Source: Omphiscola glabra
Lineage: Eukaryota > Mollusca > Gastropoda > Lymnaeidae
Assembly (NCBI GenBank): GCA_964017045.1
Contig: OZ024796.1
Location: forward strand, 1,203,637 to 1,267,636
Length of the DNA stretch: 64,000 nt
Direction: 5' to 3'
Below the pieces are notes generated by a model, which was not told the origin of the DNA, did not search any database, and was given only the letters and a program-made list of their open reading frames with translations. The first letter of the stretch is position 1. Each line of letters begins with the position of its first letter. This document shows, one piece after another, positions 36,318-47,316 of the stretch. A program made the translations under genes and the position numbers.

Positions 36318-37056
36318 TTATTAAGATGTGTCTGTGGGTGCGCAGATGGCCGATGTGTCTGTGGGTACGCAGATGGCCGATGTGTATGTGGGTACGCAGA
36401 TGGCCGATGTGTCTGTGGGTACGCAGATGGCCGATGTATATGTGGGTGCGCAGATGGCCGATGTGTCTGTGGGTACGCAGATGGCCGATGTGTCTGTGGG
36501 TACGCAGATGGCCGATGTGTATGTGGGTGCGCAGATGGCCGATGTGTCTGTGGGTGCGGAGATAACCGATGTGTCTGAGGGTGCGCAGATGGCCGATGTG
36601 TCTGAGGGTGCGCAGATGGCCGATGTGTCTGAGGGTGCGCAGATGGCCGATGTGTCTGTGGGTACGCAGATGGCCGATGTGTATGTGGGTGCGCAGATGG
36701 CCGATGTGTCTGTGGGTACGCAGATGGCCGATGTGTATGTGGGTGCGCAGATGGCCGATGTGTCTGTGGGTGCGCAGATGGCCGATGTGTATGTGGGTGC
36801 GCAGATGGCCGATGTGTCTGTGGGTGCGGAGATAACCGATGTGTCTGGGGGTGCGCAGATGGCCGATGTGTCTGAGGGTGCGCAGATGGCCGATGTGTCT
36901 GAGGGTGCGCAGATGGCCGATGTGTCTGTGGGTGCGCAGATGGCCGATGTGTCTGTGGGTGCGCAGATGGCCGATGTGTCTGTGGGTGCGCAGATGGCCG
37001 ATGTGTCTGTGGGTGCGCAGATTGCCGATGTGTCTGTGGGTGCGCAGATGGCCGAT
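36318..37056. repeat. 27-bp minisatellite, about 27 copies
   Basis: Units of GTGTCTGTGGGTGCGCAGAT plus GGCCGAT, with G/A (GTGCGC or GTACGC), C/A (TCTG or TATG) and TGAG variants. Two larger blocks share the order of variants around GGAGATAACCGAT (36555-36575 and 36825-36840), 270 bp apart. Copy A has about one unit (10382-10410). Long frames on both strands follow from the stop-free 27-bp period. Confidence 0.95.
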
Positions 37057-37097
37057 GTGTCCGATTCTATCACGGAATGTATTGCAGCAGGTGCAGG

Positions 37098-37250
37098 GGA
37101 TTGATGGGACATCTCCAGGTACAGGGTATTGATCAGACATCTCCAGGTACAGGGTATTGATCAGACATCTCCAGGTAGAAGGAATTAATGGGACATCTCC
37201 AGGTACAGAGTATTGATCAGACATCTCCAGGTATAGGGTATTGAGGGGCC
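37098..37250. repeat. 28-bp tandem repeat, about 5 copies (copy B)
   Basis: Same unit as 10461-10690. Confidence 0.9.
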
Positions 37251-37474
37251 AGCTCCATGGATGTAGAGTTACCCTTAACTATATTTTGTGTCTTTTGTTG
37301 TCTGAATCTGTTTTCTATTGGCTTCATGTTGCTTTGAGGCTGTGTGTAACAAGAAACGCCTCCATGCACGATCATGACTATTGGAATTGTAGAGAACCTT
37401 GACTCGTCTCTGTTCTACTTCCGTAAAACTTGCTTCAACTGTCGCACTTATTTCGCCAATCAGACAACTCAACG

Positions 37475-37561
37475 ATGATTATAGTCTTTGCTCTTTTATT
37501 TTTATTGATCTGCTACTTCTCTTTGGCTTCTCTCATCTCGAACTCAAATCTGACTGTCCCG
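37475..37561 (+). CDS. Putative first exon (signal peptide) of the serine protease
   Basis: ATG at 37475 opens MIIVFALLFLLICYFSLASL, a textbook hydrophobic signal peptide, followed by ISNSNLTVP. The proposed donor is CCCG/GTAGTC at 37561/37562, which is weak. It would splice in phase 0 to the exon beginning GTT TTC GCC at 39069, across an intron of about 1.5 kb containing the 29-bp array and a compound microsatellite. Direct evidence is limited to the ORF, the phase match and position. The region is absent from copy A. A different first exon cannot be excluded. Confidence 0.45.
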
Positions 37562-38061
37562 GTAGTCTCTTTTTCTACTGTGTCCTCACGAATGTCCTCT
37601 ACTCCTTAACCCGCGGAGTTCTACCTCCCGACTGTCCCCTTCCTTGTCTGGCTGGGCTCTGCTAGCCCCGTGTAACGGTCCCCTTTATAAGTTCCTGAAT
37701 TGGTCATGTCGTCTCTAGAGACCCCCCCCCCCCCAGATCTAGACCTAATTCTAGATCTCTGGAACAAAAATTTTCCTAACGCATTCCTCCGTTTAAATGA
37801 ACATTAGCTAACCACTACTGTCGTCGTAGCGTTCCTAACAACATCGTCACGGTGTAATCGGATGCACTACAACCGTTGGTCAGACTCTATACTGTGGGAT
37901 TCCCCCCGCCCCTGTACCACCAAGTTCGCACCCAGGTCGGGACTCTCCACAGTATCAAGTTTTTTTCAATAGGGCACAATCATTGGAACATTTACGTTGC
38001 ATTTAAAGCATTAACACCAGGAAACCGTGTTCAGTTCTAACAAGCCCACACGATAGTCTCA
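37562..38061. other. Probable protease intron 1, 5' part
   Basis: No coding signal. Contains C-runs at about 37723-37735. Confidence 0.4.
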
Positions 38062-38555
38062 GTGCACAAGCGTTTGTCTGACATTCTCGAATGGGCAAGC
38101 GTTTGTCTGAAATTCTCGAAGGGGCAAGCGTTTGTCTGACATTCCCGAAGGGGCAAGCGTTTGTCTGACATTCTCGAAGGGGCAAGCGTTTGTCTGACAT
38201 TCTCGAAGGGGCAAGCGTTTGTCTGACATTCTCGAAGGGGCAAGCGTTTGTCTGACATTCTCGAAGGGGCAAGAGTTTGTCTGACATTCTCGAAGGGGCA
38301 AGCGTTTGTCTGACATTCTCGAAGGGGCAAGCGTTTGTCTGACATTCTCGAAGGGGCAAGCGTTTGTCTGACATTCTTGAAAGGGCAAGCGTTTGTCTGA
38401 CATTGTTGAAGGGGCAAGCGTTTGTCTGACATTCTCGAAGGAGTAAGTGTTTGTCTGACGTTCACAAGCAAGCGTTTGTCTGACATTCTTAAAAGGACAA
38501 GCGTTTTTCTGACATTCTCGATGGGGCAAGCATTTGTCTGCCATTCTCAGAACAT
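38062..38555. repeat. 29-bp minisatellite, about 17 copies
   Basis: Units of AAGCGTTTGTCTGACATTCT plus CGAAGGGGC. Central units are identical and edge units are diverged. All frames on the minus strand stay open (NVRQTLAPSRM...-type repeats), which is an artefact. It lies in the putative first intron of the protease gene. Confidence 0.95.
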
Positions 38556-38644
38556 GTACAACACAACGAAGCTGGGACGGCATCAAAATGTCAACTATCT
38601 TAGGAGACCAGCCTGTGCCACGAAGACTGGGACCCAATTCTGGA

Positions 38645-38945
<301 letters not shown>

Positions 38946-39068
38946 ATTTTAAGTTTCTGGTAACTTAGATATGTTTATTTCTATTTTTAGACATGTATTA
39001 ATCTTAAAGTAAATCATATTTTAGACAGGTTGTCAGAAATGTCACTTGTAAATTAATTTTTTTTTCAG

Positions 39069-40037
39069 GTTTTCGCCATGTCTTCATTTCATCTTGGCAG
39101 ACCATTTTATTGTTACTACGAGTCTGTCACACGAGGTCAACCCGTTTCCTCTTTTAGAAGGCATTATGCAAGGGTTTTAGGGGTGGACTACAATGAACCG
39201 GAGTTACCTTTCAATAAATCAACTGCAAATCTATTTGACAATGTCACTGAGTGTGGCAAGCCTGCTGTCGATGGTAGCACGGCCGTAATGAAAGGTCACG
39301 ACGCCCCAGAGAAAGCCTGGCCATGGCAAGTTCTTATGTTTTTACAAGAACCTAACAACGCGACCAGCATATGTGGCGGCTCCCTTATCTCAGAGTCTTG
39401 GGTACTAACTGCCGCCCACTGCGTCATTGGTGTCAAATTGTTGATATTTCTAGGAGTCAGGGATTTGTCAAAGTTGAGGGAAGATGTTCAGCGAAATAAT
39501 TCTGGAGTTCTATTACGAAGAGCTGAAAAGATCATCGCGCACAAAGGCTACACATCCCACAAAGCTGATGACATCGCTTTAATAAAGTTGGACAAAGCGG
39601 TGATATACAGTGAATATGTCCAGCCTATTTGTCTTCCCAAACCAGGACAAACATTTGAGGACGGTGAGGATGGACATTGCTATGTGACTGGTTGGGGAAG
39701 AGTCGATTCTACGCATGGACAAATCCTTATACTTCAACAAGCCAAAATGAATATCATGCCGCAGAACCTTTGCATTTTCACTTCTGCTATCCTGGGAGCA
39801 AGATTAGATTTCCGTAATTTGTGTTTGGACTTGAATGATGACGCAAGTGGACTATGTTATGGGGATTCAGGCGGTCCTCTATCATGTAAGGTTGATGGAC
39901 GATTTGTTCTTGCAGGTGTAACTCAAGCAGTTGCCAAAAAATATAATTGCTCCAATACCATTTTCCCCTCTATAGACGGCAGGGTAACGGAATATTTGGA
40001 GTGGATTGCAATTAATCTCAGGGAAAATGAACAATGA
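39069..40037 (+). CDS. Chymotrypsin-fold (S1A) serine protease, main exon
   Basis: A secreted S1A peptidase. Numbering from the internal methionine at 39078 (319 residues), the triad is H114 (TAAHC), D165 (DDIAL) and S264 (GDSGGPL). All ten chymotrypsin-type cysteines are present: C59-C185, C99-C115, C201-C270, C232-C249 and C260-C291. A strong acceptor (TTTTTTTTCAG) ends at 39068, and copy A has ATC in place of the ATG, so 39078 is probably not the true start and VFA precedes it. The activation site is odd: STAVMKGHDA replaces R-IVGG, with no basic residue before it. The S1 site is non-tryptic: position 189 is G258, and the usual SWG at 214-216 is T-Q-A (282-284). The whole catalytic domain lies in one exon. 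Specificity is unpredictable. It is probably digestive or defensive, but that is inference. Confidence 0.9.
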   Translation, partial: VFAMSSFHLGRPFYCYYESVTRGQPVSSFRRHYARVLGVDYNEPELPFNKSTANLFDNVTECGKPAVDGSTAVMKGHDAPEKAWPWQVLMFLQEPNNATSICGGSLISESWVLTAAHCVIGVKLLIFLGVRDLSKLREDVQRNNSGVLLRRAEKIIAHKGYTSHKADDIALIKLDKAVIYSEYVQPICLPKPGQTFEDGEDGHCYVTGWGRVDSTHGQILILQQAKMNIMPQNLCIFTSAILGARLDFRNLCLDLNDDASGLCYGDSGGPLSCKVDGRFVLAGVTQAVAKKYNCSNTIFPSIDGRVTEYLEWIAINLRENEQ

Positions 40038-40545
40038 GAGAACCAGGCGTCGCTAGCTCACAGGTAGGCCTGAATATAAATATTTAGTTATTGCTGCTGA
40101 TTATGCTTGTTAGAAATGTGCTCTTGTTACGTCACGTCACCAAAGAACATCTTACTACACTTTACAATATTAACTACAACAACAAACTTTCAACTGAATT
40201 ATCTTCACTTCAATAGCATTAGTTTAAATACAAAATCTAAATGGGCTTCTTATTAAATGTATTGAAACTATGGAGGCAAAAGTTTAGTGCGCCACGCTCC
40301 TGGTGCGGTGAGGAGGGATATGTGAAAGTGTTTCATTCGACAGAGATGTCAATTTATGAAATTACTAGTCAATATACCCTTCGTTTCCTGTGATTGCACT
40401 CGGAAACAAATCTTAAACAGCCATTTAGATGAAGTCCAAATTGTAAAAAAAAAAAAAAAAAAACGTCGCTAAAGCAAATAAAAAATTAAAAAGATTTTTT
40501 TTACAAGTTTTTCTTTATTATAATAATTTTGGGTCAACATTTCGT
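40038..40545. other. Protease 3' flank
   Basis: No further coding. An AATAAA at 40477-40482 lies about 440 nt after the stop and follows a poly(A) run. It is a weak candidate for the 3' end. Confidence 0.4.
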
Positions 40546-40547
40546 TT

Positions 40548-41178
40548 CCGACGGGATCCCGTTTCCAAATGAGATTCCGTTTCAATGGATCTCCTTTCCA
40601 GTTGGGATTCTGTTTTCTGATCAGATCATAACAAAAAATGTATACTAACCAATATACCTGGTGTGGACCGGAACAGCATTCGAAAAAAAATAATTCTACA
40701 GCCACTTAACTCATAATAACGAAACATGAGTGGTATGTAAACAAATAGCTAAGATTTTTATTTTACCATTTAACAACACATTTATCAAACATACGATCCC
40801 AAAAGTTTTCAATTTCCCGTTCGGATCTCGATCCCCAGTGGGATCCCTTCCCTGTTGGGATCCCATTCCCCATTTCGGTATCTAGATCAAATCTAGATTC
40901 CGATGGGATCCCGATGACACCTTGATCCCAATGGGACCCCGTTTCTAATTGGATCCTTTATACCGGTGCAATATCTTTCGCGGTTGGGTTTGGACCACTT
41001 TGGGATTCTGATCCTGGTTTGATCCCATTTCCGCGAAGGGATCCCTTTTTACTGTAGGATCCCGTTTTTCGATGGGATTTCGTTCTCGGTGGGATCCCGC
41101 TCCCGATGAGACACCATAGAAAAAGATAGAAATTAATGGACTTGGGTAACATTAGATTAGCGTTTTTGATTCCACTAT
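40548..41178. repeat. Degenerate GGGATCCC-rich quasi-tandem repeat
   Basis: Roughly 18-22-bp spaced variants of GGGATCCCGTTTCC (also GGGATTCCG and GATCCCATTTCC) extend across about 550 bp, interrupted by AT-rich DNA at 40640-40790. It is too diverged for a fixed unit length. Confidence 0.7.
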
Positions 41179-41298
41179 ATCGTTTTTCGATGGGATTTCG
41201 TTCTCGGTGGGATCCCGCTCCCGATGAGACACCATAGAAAAAGATAGAAATTAATGGACTTGGGTAACATTAGATTAGCGTTTTTGATTCCACTATAT
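41063..41298. repeat. 118-bp tandem duplication
   Basis: Two apparently identical copies start CGTTTTTCGATGGGATTTCG at 41063 and 41181. Perfect identity means a very recent duplication or an assembly artefact. Confidence 0.9.
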
Positions 41299-43249
41299 AT
41301 CCCCGTGGAACAATAAAGAACTTTGTGGAACATTCAAGATAAAATTTAATAAACGTGTGCACAATGACTTTACCACGTAATTATTTTTCAATGGCCAGAG
41401 GCGTAGCTAATGGGTGGCATATGGGATGATATACATCCCGGGGAGCCAGACAAGTTGGTGGGGGCGAAAATGGACTTTGATGGTATTTAATGGTTGAAAA
41501 TAATGGGTTTCAGAGTTGAGGGAAAGAGGCGTAAAAAGGAATCTTGTCCCCTGACGCCAAACACTCTAGATCAGTCTCTGCTAGTGGCGTGAATATAGGG
41601 CAGATGGGTGTCCACGCAGGTGTCACTTTTTCTTGATATGCAAGTGTGGCATTTTCGGACAACTGCAGAGTTTGTATTGTGAAAAGGAGGGCGGAAAAAA
41701 TATTTGGCCACCCATGTCGACACTAATAGTTTTGTCACTAGGCAGCGCATCAATCCATATCAAAATCGGTGATCATTTTCATTGGGAAGTAGGGCGTAAA
41801 TCGAGGAGCCGATTAATCTTCGTCTGTGGAGGGAGCTGGGGAGCCTGCTCCCCATAATTGTATTTATTATTTCAAAGTCAAGAGATATATCTTTTAGTAT
41901 AATGTATTTAAACTCAATATTTCTATTATGCTTTTTAAACTGGGTAGGACAATTTTAAGGTTTGGTGGGAAGTATTATGGCGCCCAGTGTCATACATAAA
42001 ATTCAGCCCAGTTGTGGCGTGCCCCAGGGTAATCATTTGAAACAAGCTTATAATCAACCCCATACTGTAACATTGATAAGCAAGAGGGAAGAGGAACAGA
42101 AATTTAGGGAGCTAAATACAGTCGGGCAAATTCAGAATGTCATGGGTGCATTTCAGCGCATACTTTAATTTGTTGTATCTCTCAGACTATTTTCAGGGGG
42201 CATTTTAAACTTTAGGGTGGGGAAAATGCAAAATTATCCATAAAAATGATAAAATAAATCTTAAATTCCGCAATAAATTCCGTAAACTGAATTCACTCCA
42301 GTTGTGTCACTCTCGATGGTAAGCTTTTGCCCTAGATTATTCTCACCCCTTAAATTTTTATAGTCCCCAGAAATGTTTTGATAAAATCAAAATACAAGAA
42401 TGCATTTTATCACATATCTGAATTTAGTTTTGCTACATTATACCCTTAATGGGAGAGGAACGAAAGAGATCCTAGTTAAAAAATGTAGGTGTCATCTAAC
42501 CTTAGAAACGTCGTGTGCGCCCAGCAACCATTACGACTGCAAGGTACCTCGGATATTTTAAGAGTTGAAAACCATGATGAGGATATTTTCTTAATTATCA
42601 TCTTTCAGTGCAGGGTTGTGGGGAAAAGGGGGGGGGGGAGTGATTGACCTGCTTGTGTTATGCAAAACAAAATTATGTAACTAAAAATCGTAATTTGGCT
42701 TTTATTTTTCATTTACATTATTTTGGGGGATAGCTACTTAAATAGTCAATTAATTTTTTTTTTAAATGATGTCTTTGATCATTATTATGGCCATTTTGGC
42801 ACTTACCTTCAAAAAGTTTGAAATGCAACCTCAAAATTATCTGAAAGAAACAACAAATTCATGTATGCGCCAAATGCACCCCTGTATTTTGAGTTTGCCC
42901 GACTGTCTTTAACTCCCTAAATTTCTGCACCCCTTCTCTCACGCCGATCAATGGTCAGGGCCGGATTAAGCCATTTTAGTGCCCAAGGCACAAACCCACA
43001 TGGGTGCCCCCTTCTGCCCGGGGCCCCTGATCTTTCACTGACCGTGACCGCTGGTATGTTCAATATTATGCAAAGAAAACAGTTGTTAACAAATATGTTT
43101 GTAGTGTGTACTACTATCACGTATATAAAACCTACAATTAAGTATTTCTGTATTAAAATTAATAGTTAATCAATTTTGAAATAATAATAGACAAAAATAC
43201 TTTAATTTTTATTAGATGAAAAAATCAAAAAGATATTGTCATTTACATT

Positions 43250-43385
43250 TCAAAGATTTTTTTTCTAGATTTACATCTAGCAAAGTTTTTGAGTATATCC
43301 TCAAAGTTAATTTTGCGCAAGACATCTGCCTCGATCATAAGCAGAGATAAGGAATCAAGCCTTTCTTGTTTCATTGTTGATCTAT
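43250..43385 (-). pseudogene. hAT transposase C-terminal fragment
   Basis: The minus strand reads STMKQERLDSLSLLMIEADV, then LRKINFEDILKNFARCKSRK, which matches the hAT-family dimerisation-domain end (SMxQERLxxLxLLxIE...INFEDxxxxFAxxKxRK). It sits about 300 bp inside the left terminus, as expected for a transposase ending there. The rest of the gene is absent. Confidence 0.75.
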
Positions 43386-44094
43386 TTGGATTTTTTGGGC
43401 ACTCCTCAGAGCGGCGGTCCCATATTATTTGTACAGAAATAAAATTTAAAAATTTAGTTTGTACCTCATGGAACTACATTAAAAACGTCAGTGGCTACTA
43501 TAAGATTTATTTATTGTTTTCCAATTGTTTTATCATGTATTTTCAGTGGTTTTAAATTGAAATTTTAATATAAGACATGTATTTACAAAGTCAGTCAAAC
43601 GCTTAGGTTGTTTTGGTCTATTTATCCGATTTTGTGGCCAGATTTTTTTCCAGTCTCAGACCAAAAGCAATATTCATACGGTTAAAGTAATGTAAAAATA
43701 ATAGACCATTATTAAGTCAGATTCAGGGGCATCAGCTTACACTAGGGTGTATGACCGTGGTCCATACACTGTAAGTCCATCTAATGGGGTATATGCCAGT
43801 CTGAAGGATTGGGGGGGGGGGTGTTACGTACTGTTTTCAATATGGAGAAATTAATCTCTTATTTAAGTGTATGGCTCGTTCTAAAACAGTACCGGTACAC
43901 AGCAAAAGACGATACAAAATGATAAATACACTAACAAAGAATACGATAAACAAACCAGGGCTAATTACAAGTAATACTTTTTATTATGTTAATTATAATG
44001 AATTATAAAACCAAAAGAAATATAATTAAAAACTATTGACTGACAGTATACTGTAGGTCAATCATTTTTAATTACATTTAGCTCATTCGGCGCT
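43386..44094. other. hAT interior, non-coding
   Basis: About 95 bp at 43395-43490 (containing CAGAGCGGCGGTCCCA and TACCTCATGGAACTAC) recur inverted at 49560-49660. Short segments near 43725 and 43885 recur inverted near 48280 and 48240. Otherwise nothing was recognised. Confidence 0.5.
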
Positions 44095-44410
44095 AAAAAA
44101 GATGGTACGAGATATGATCATCGTCCACTTAGTGGATGAAAATGTTTTGTCTGAGGATGAACTGGCCTCAGTCAAACAGCCGAATGATCCTAGTATGAAG
44201 CTCCAACTGAAGCTCAAACAACTGGAGCTAGAAGAAGATAGATAGCTTAAACAAATGGAGCTAGAAAAAGATAGGTAGCTTAAACAAATGGAGCTAGAAA
44301 AAGATAGATAGCTTAAACAAATGGAGCTAGAGCTACAGAGAGAGGAAGAAGAAAAAGATAGAGAACTACAAATAAAATTAAAAGAAATGAAAATATCGGC
44401 CAATTTTATA
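44095..44410 (+). pseudogene. Gypsy (Gmr1-like) Gag N-terminal coiled-coil fragment
   Basis: The plus strand reads MVRDMIIVHLVDENVLSEDE, then PSMKLQLKLKQLELEEDR, then three near-identical LKQMELEKDR units each preceded by a stop (TAG), then a charged helix ending KEMKISANF. Such LKQLELE/KQMELE heptads are typical of Gag N-termini in this Gypsy group. Repeated stops show it is dead. The rest of Gag is deleted before the protease piece at 44430. Confidence 0.6.
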
Positions 44411-44429
44411 GCATATATGAGGGTATATT

Positions 44430-44562
44430 TCCCTTGTCTGGATCTACTGCTACTGTGAGCAACATCCTGTTACGAGGCGTAGAGGTGGGATTCATTGATT
44501 TTACTTTACATGTCATCCATCTCAAATCAGACCTAGTCTCCGGATCTGTCATTGTGGGTGTC
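44430..44562 (+). pseudogene. Gypsy (Gmr1-like) protease region, part 1
   Basis: GSTATVSNILLRGVEVGFID, then FTLHVIHLKSDLVSGSVIVG, is the region between the retropepsin core and the linker in this Gypsy group, as I know the family. It breaks off at a CR1 insertion and resumes at 46063 with SLLNDLAGGKVV. The DTG-type active site is not in the retained part. Confidence 0.55.
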
Positions 44563-44566
44563 CATT

Positions 44567-46062
44567 TTTATCTAAAATCATTGAAAAACTAGTTCTAAAG
44601 CAACGTTTTGCTTACTTAAAAAGGACAACTCTCTTCTCATTTCTAATCAGTCGGCCTATATACCTTTCCATAGCACTGAGACAGCTCTCTTGAGCGTCAC
44701 CAATGATCTCTTGCTAGCATTGGACAGAGGTGATGTCTCCATCCTGATCCTCTTGGACCTCAGGGTTTTCAAAACCCTTGAAAAGTACTTTTGAATTTCT
44801 GGTTCAGTTTTAGCTCCCTTTAGGTCCTACCGCCCCAATAGAACGCAGGCGGTCGCGGTCGCTGTCGATGGCTGTCTCTCCGGCAGTGCTGACTTGGTGT
44901 ACAGAGTGCCACAAGGGTCAGTTTTGGGCCCGGTTCTATTCCCAATGTATACCAGGCCCCTGCTCCTCTTGCTCGGTAGGCATGCTGTGAAGTCAGTCAT
45001 TCGCGGATGACACGCAGCTATACAAGCATACTCATCCCTCTCTTGTCGATTCCGCTGTCCGGACTTTGCGGGAGAGCATTGGTGATGTCAAGTAATGGAT
45101 GACACTCAGCAAGTTGACGCTTAACGATGACAAAACGGAAGCACTAAATTAACGATCACAAATTATCCTCGCGCTCAGCTCTCCCCACATCATTTCAAAT
45201 AGGAAACTCCGACATACAGTTAACATCCTCCGCTAGGAATCTTAGTTATATTCTGTTCAACAACATGTCAATCGATAATCATATCTCTCACATTTGGCTC
45301 TGCATACACTGCTATCCGTCAGATCAGCTCCATCCGCCACTACCTAACAATAAGTGCAAAAAAAACCTAGTCTGTGCTCTTGTTCTCTATCATCTTGACC
45401 TATTGCAACTCTCTTCTGTCAGGTTCACCAAAACACTTCGTAGAAAAACTACAAAAAAATCAAAAATCAGCTGCTAGGCTAGTTTTAAAGGCAAAAAACC
45501 GTGATCACGTCACACCACTACTTCATTCACTTCATTGGCTCCCAGTGCAAGCAAGGATTGATTACAAACTCTCTGTTCTCTGACACAACTTTTTCTCTGG
45601 TTCCTGCCCTTCCTATCTAACAGAACTTCTCTCTGTCTATTCACCCCTTCCACAGCTTTGCTCCTCCGCAGACGGGCGTATTCTTTCTGTCCCCAAGACT
45701 CACACAAAAACATACAGTAAAAGATCTTTCTCTTTCTGCGCCCCCAAACAATGGAATTCTCTTTCACTACACATATACCACCATCACAGCATTCAAAATA
45801 CATATCTTTAAACGTTAATATCCTGAATGATTCCCCCCCTTTAACCGATAGACGATACTGCTGGGTGCCGTCCATGGCTTGACATTTAAAAAGTTATGGA
45901 ATGGCTGGGCGAATACACATTTATTTATTTAATTTAATTAATGTATGTTAATTTTTAAGTTCATGATTATGTTTGTTAAATTGTATGTACAGCGTGGTGA
46001 GCCCAGCCATAGGTTCGGGTACTACGCTTTAAAAAAAACTTCTTATAATAATAATAATAATC
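44567..46062 (+). pseudogene. CR1-clade retrotransposon, 5'-truncated, inserted in Gypsy
   Basis: It begins inside the reverse transcriptase (FLSKIIEKLV), followed across frames by QSAYIPFHSTETALLSVTND, DRGDVSILILLDL, VPQGSVLGPVLF (near 44905), ADDTQLYKH (near 45008), CNSLLSGSPKHFVEKLQKNQ (near 45410) and HVTPLLHSLHWLPVQARIDY. A 3' UTR identical in type to that at 495-815 and a terminal (TAA)n close the element. Multiple stops and frameshifts make it inactive. Its 3' end abuts Gypsy coding sequence at 46063. Confidence 0.85.
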
Positions 46063-46254
46063 TCGTTGCTGAATGACTTAGCTGGTGGGAAGGTGGTAGC
46101 CGAACCCATCGTTACTCATGAACCCTGTTTCACTGAATCTCAAGAAGAATATCCAGAATTATATTCAGCATGTCCTTTTACCAGGGCCATGAGTTTGAAG
46201 ATCTCCGAAAAAGAAGTTCACCAAAAATTAATAAAATCCAATCTGAAATCAATC
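46063..46254 (+). pseudogene. Gypsy (Gmr1-like) protease end and linker, part 2
   Basis: SLLNDLAGGKVVAEPIVTHE, then a TRAM motif (PFTRAMSLK) in a charged linker, continues the protease piece at 44562 and leads, after the RTE insertion, to the integrase. The frame is open until the RTE junction near 46255. Confidence 0.65.
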
Positions 46255-47316
46255 TGCCACCGTGAGGCACTACAACATCAACACAAACCTAACCAGAATG
46301 ATATGCAGCTTCTATGATAAGGCCACCAGCGCAGTCTTTTTCAACAATAACATCGGAGAATGGTTCAAGACCATGGTTGGAGTACGACAAGGTTGCTTGC
46401 TCTCCCCCACCCTGTTCAACATCTTCTTAGAGAGAATTATGTCAGATGCACTGGAAACGCATGTAGGGACCGTCAGCATTGGTGACAGAACAATCACCAA
46501 CCTACGCTTTGCGGATGACATATAGACGGACTGACTGGAAGCGAAGAAGAGCTAGCCAACCTGGTAAAGCGTCTCGACAAGACTTCATCATCCTTTGGCA
46601 TGCAAATCAGTGCAGAAAAGACAAAAATGACGACGAATAACACCACTGGTATCGCCACTGAAATTAAGGTCGGTGATGAAAGATTAGAGGCAGTTCGCAG
46701 CTTCAAGTACCTCGGAGCAATAGTCTCGGAAGAAGGCTCCAAGCCCGAATTGATGGCCAGGATTGCCCAGACCATAACAGCACTAAAGAGGCTCAAGAAA
46801 ATATGGAACTACAAAAATATAGCCCCCATCACCAAAATTAGGCTGATGCGCTCATAAGTCCTCTCCATTTTCTTGTATGCATGTGAGTACTGGACATTAA
46901 CAGCAGAACTTGAAAGGAAAATAAAGGCGATGGAGATGAGATGTTTCAGAAGCATTCATGGCATCCGCTATAGATACCATATCACCAATGAACAAGTGAA
47001 AGAAAGGATTCGTCAAGCAACTGGGCAATACGATGACTTTCTGGTGTCTGTAAAAAGCGCAACCTTGAGTGGTATGGCCACGTGACAAGAAAACAAGCGC
47101 TTGCCGAAGAAATAATGCAGGGCACAACTAGAGGAGGGAGAAGAAGAGGAAGACAGAGAAAAAGATGGGAAGATAACATCAAAGAGTGAACGGGACTAAA
47201 GCTAGGCGATGCTATGCGTAGTGCAGAAGACCGAGAGAAATGGAGAAGGGTAGTTTTCATGTCATCTGTGGCGCCCTAACGGTCCAAGGACTAAGGGACA
47301 TGATGATGATGATGAA
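46255..47316 (+). pseudogene. RTE-like retrotransposon fragment, 5'-truncated, inserted in Gypsy
   Basis: It starts inside the RT (RHYNINTNLTRMICSFYDKA), then [15 protein letters not shown] (near 46380), RFADDI with a stop directly after it (46506-46526), ERLEAVRSFKYLGAIVSEEG, KTLLYGCEYW-like YACEYW (46885) and the MRCFRSIHGIRYRYHITNEQ C-terminal domain. The 3' end has a GATGATGATGATGA microsatellite (47300-47316). Several stops are present. It is distinct from the intact RTE at 50081-53258 but of similar domain plan. Confidence 0.8.

Noticed and set aside
36256..37224. ORFs of 250-320 codons on both strands
   Set aside because: Products of a stop-free 27-bp minisatellite, open in several frames at once.
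38062..38555. CRISPR-like 29-bp repeat
   Set aside because: Units are contiguous with no spacers and the genome is eukaryotic; it is a minisatellite.
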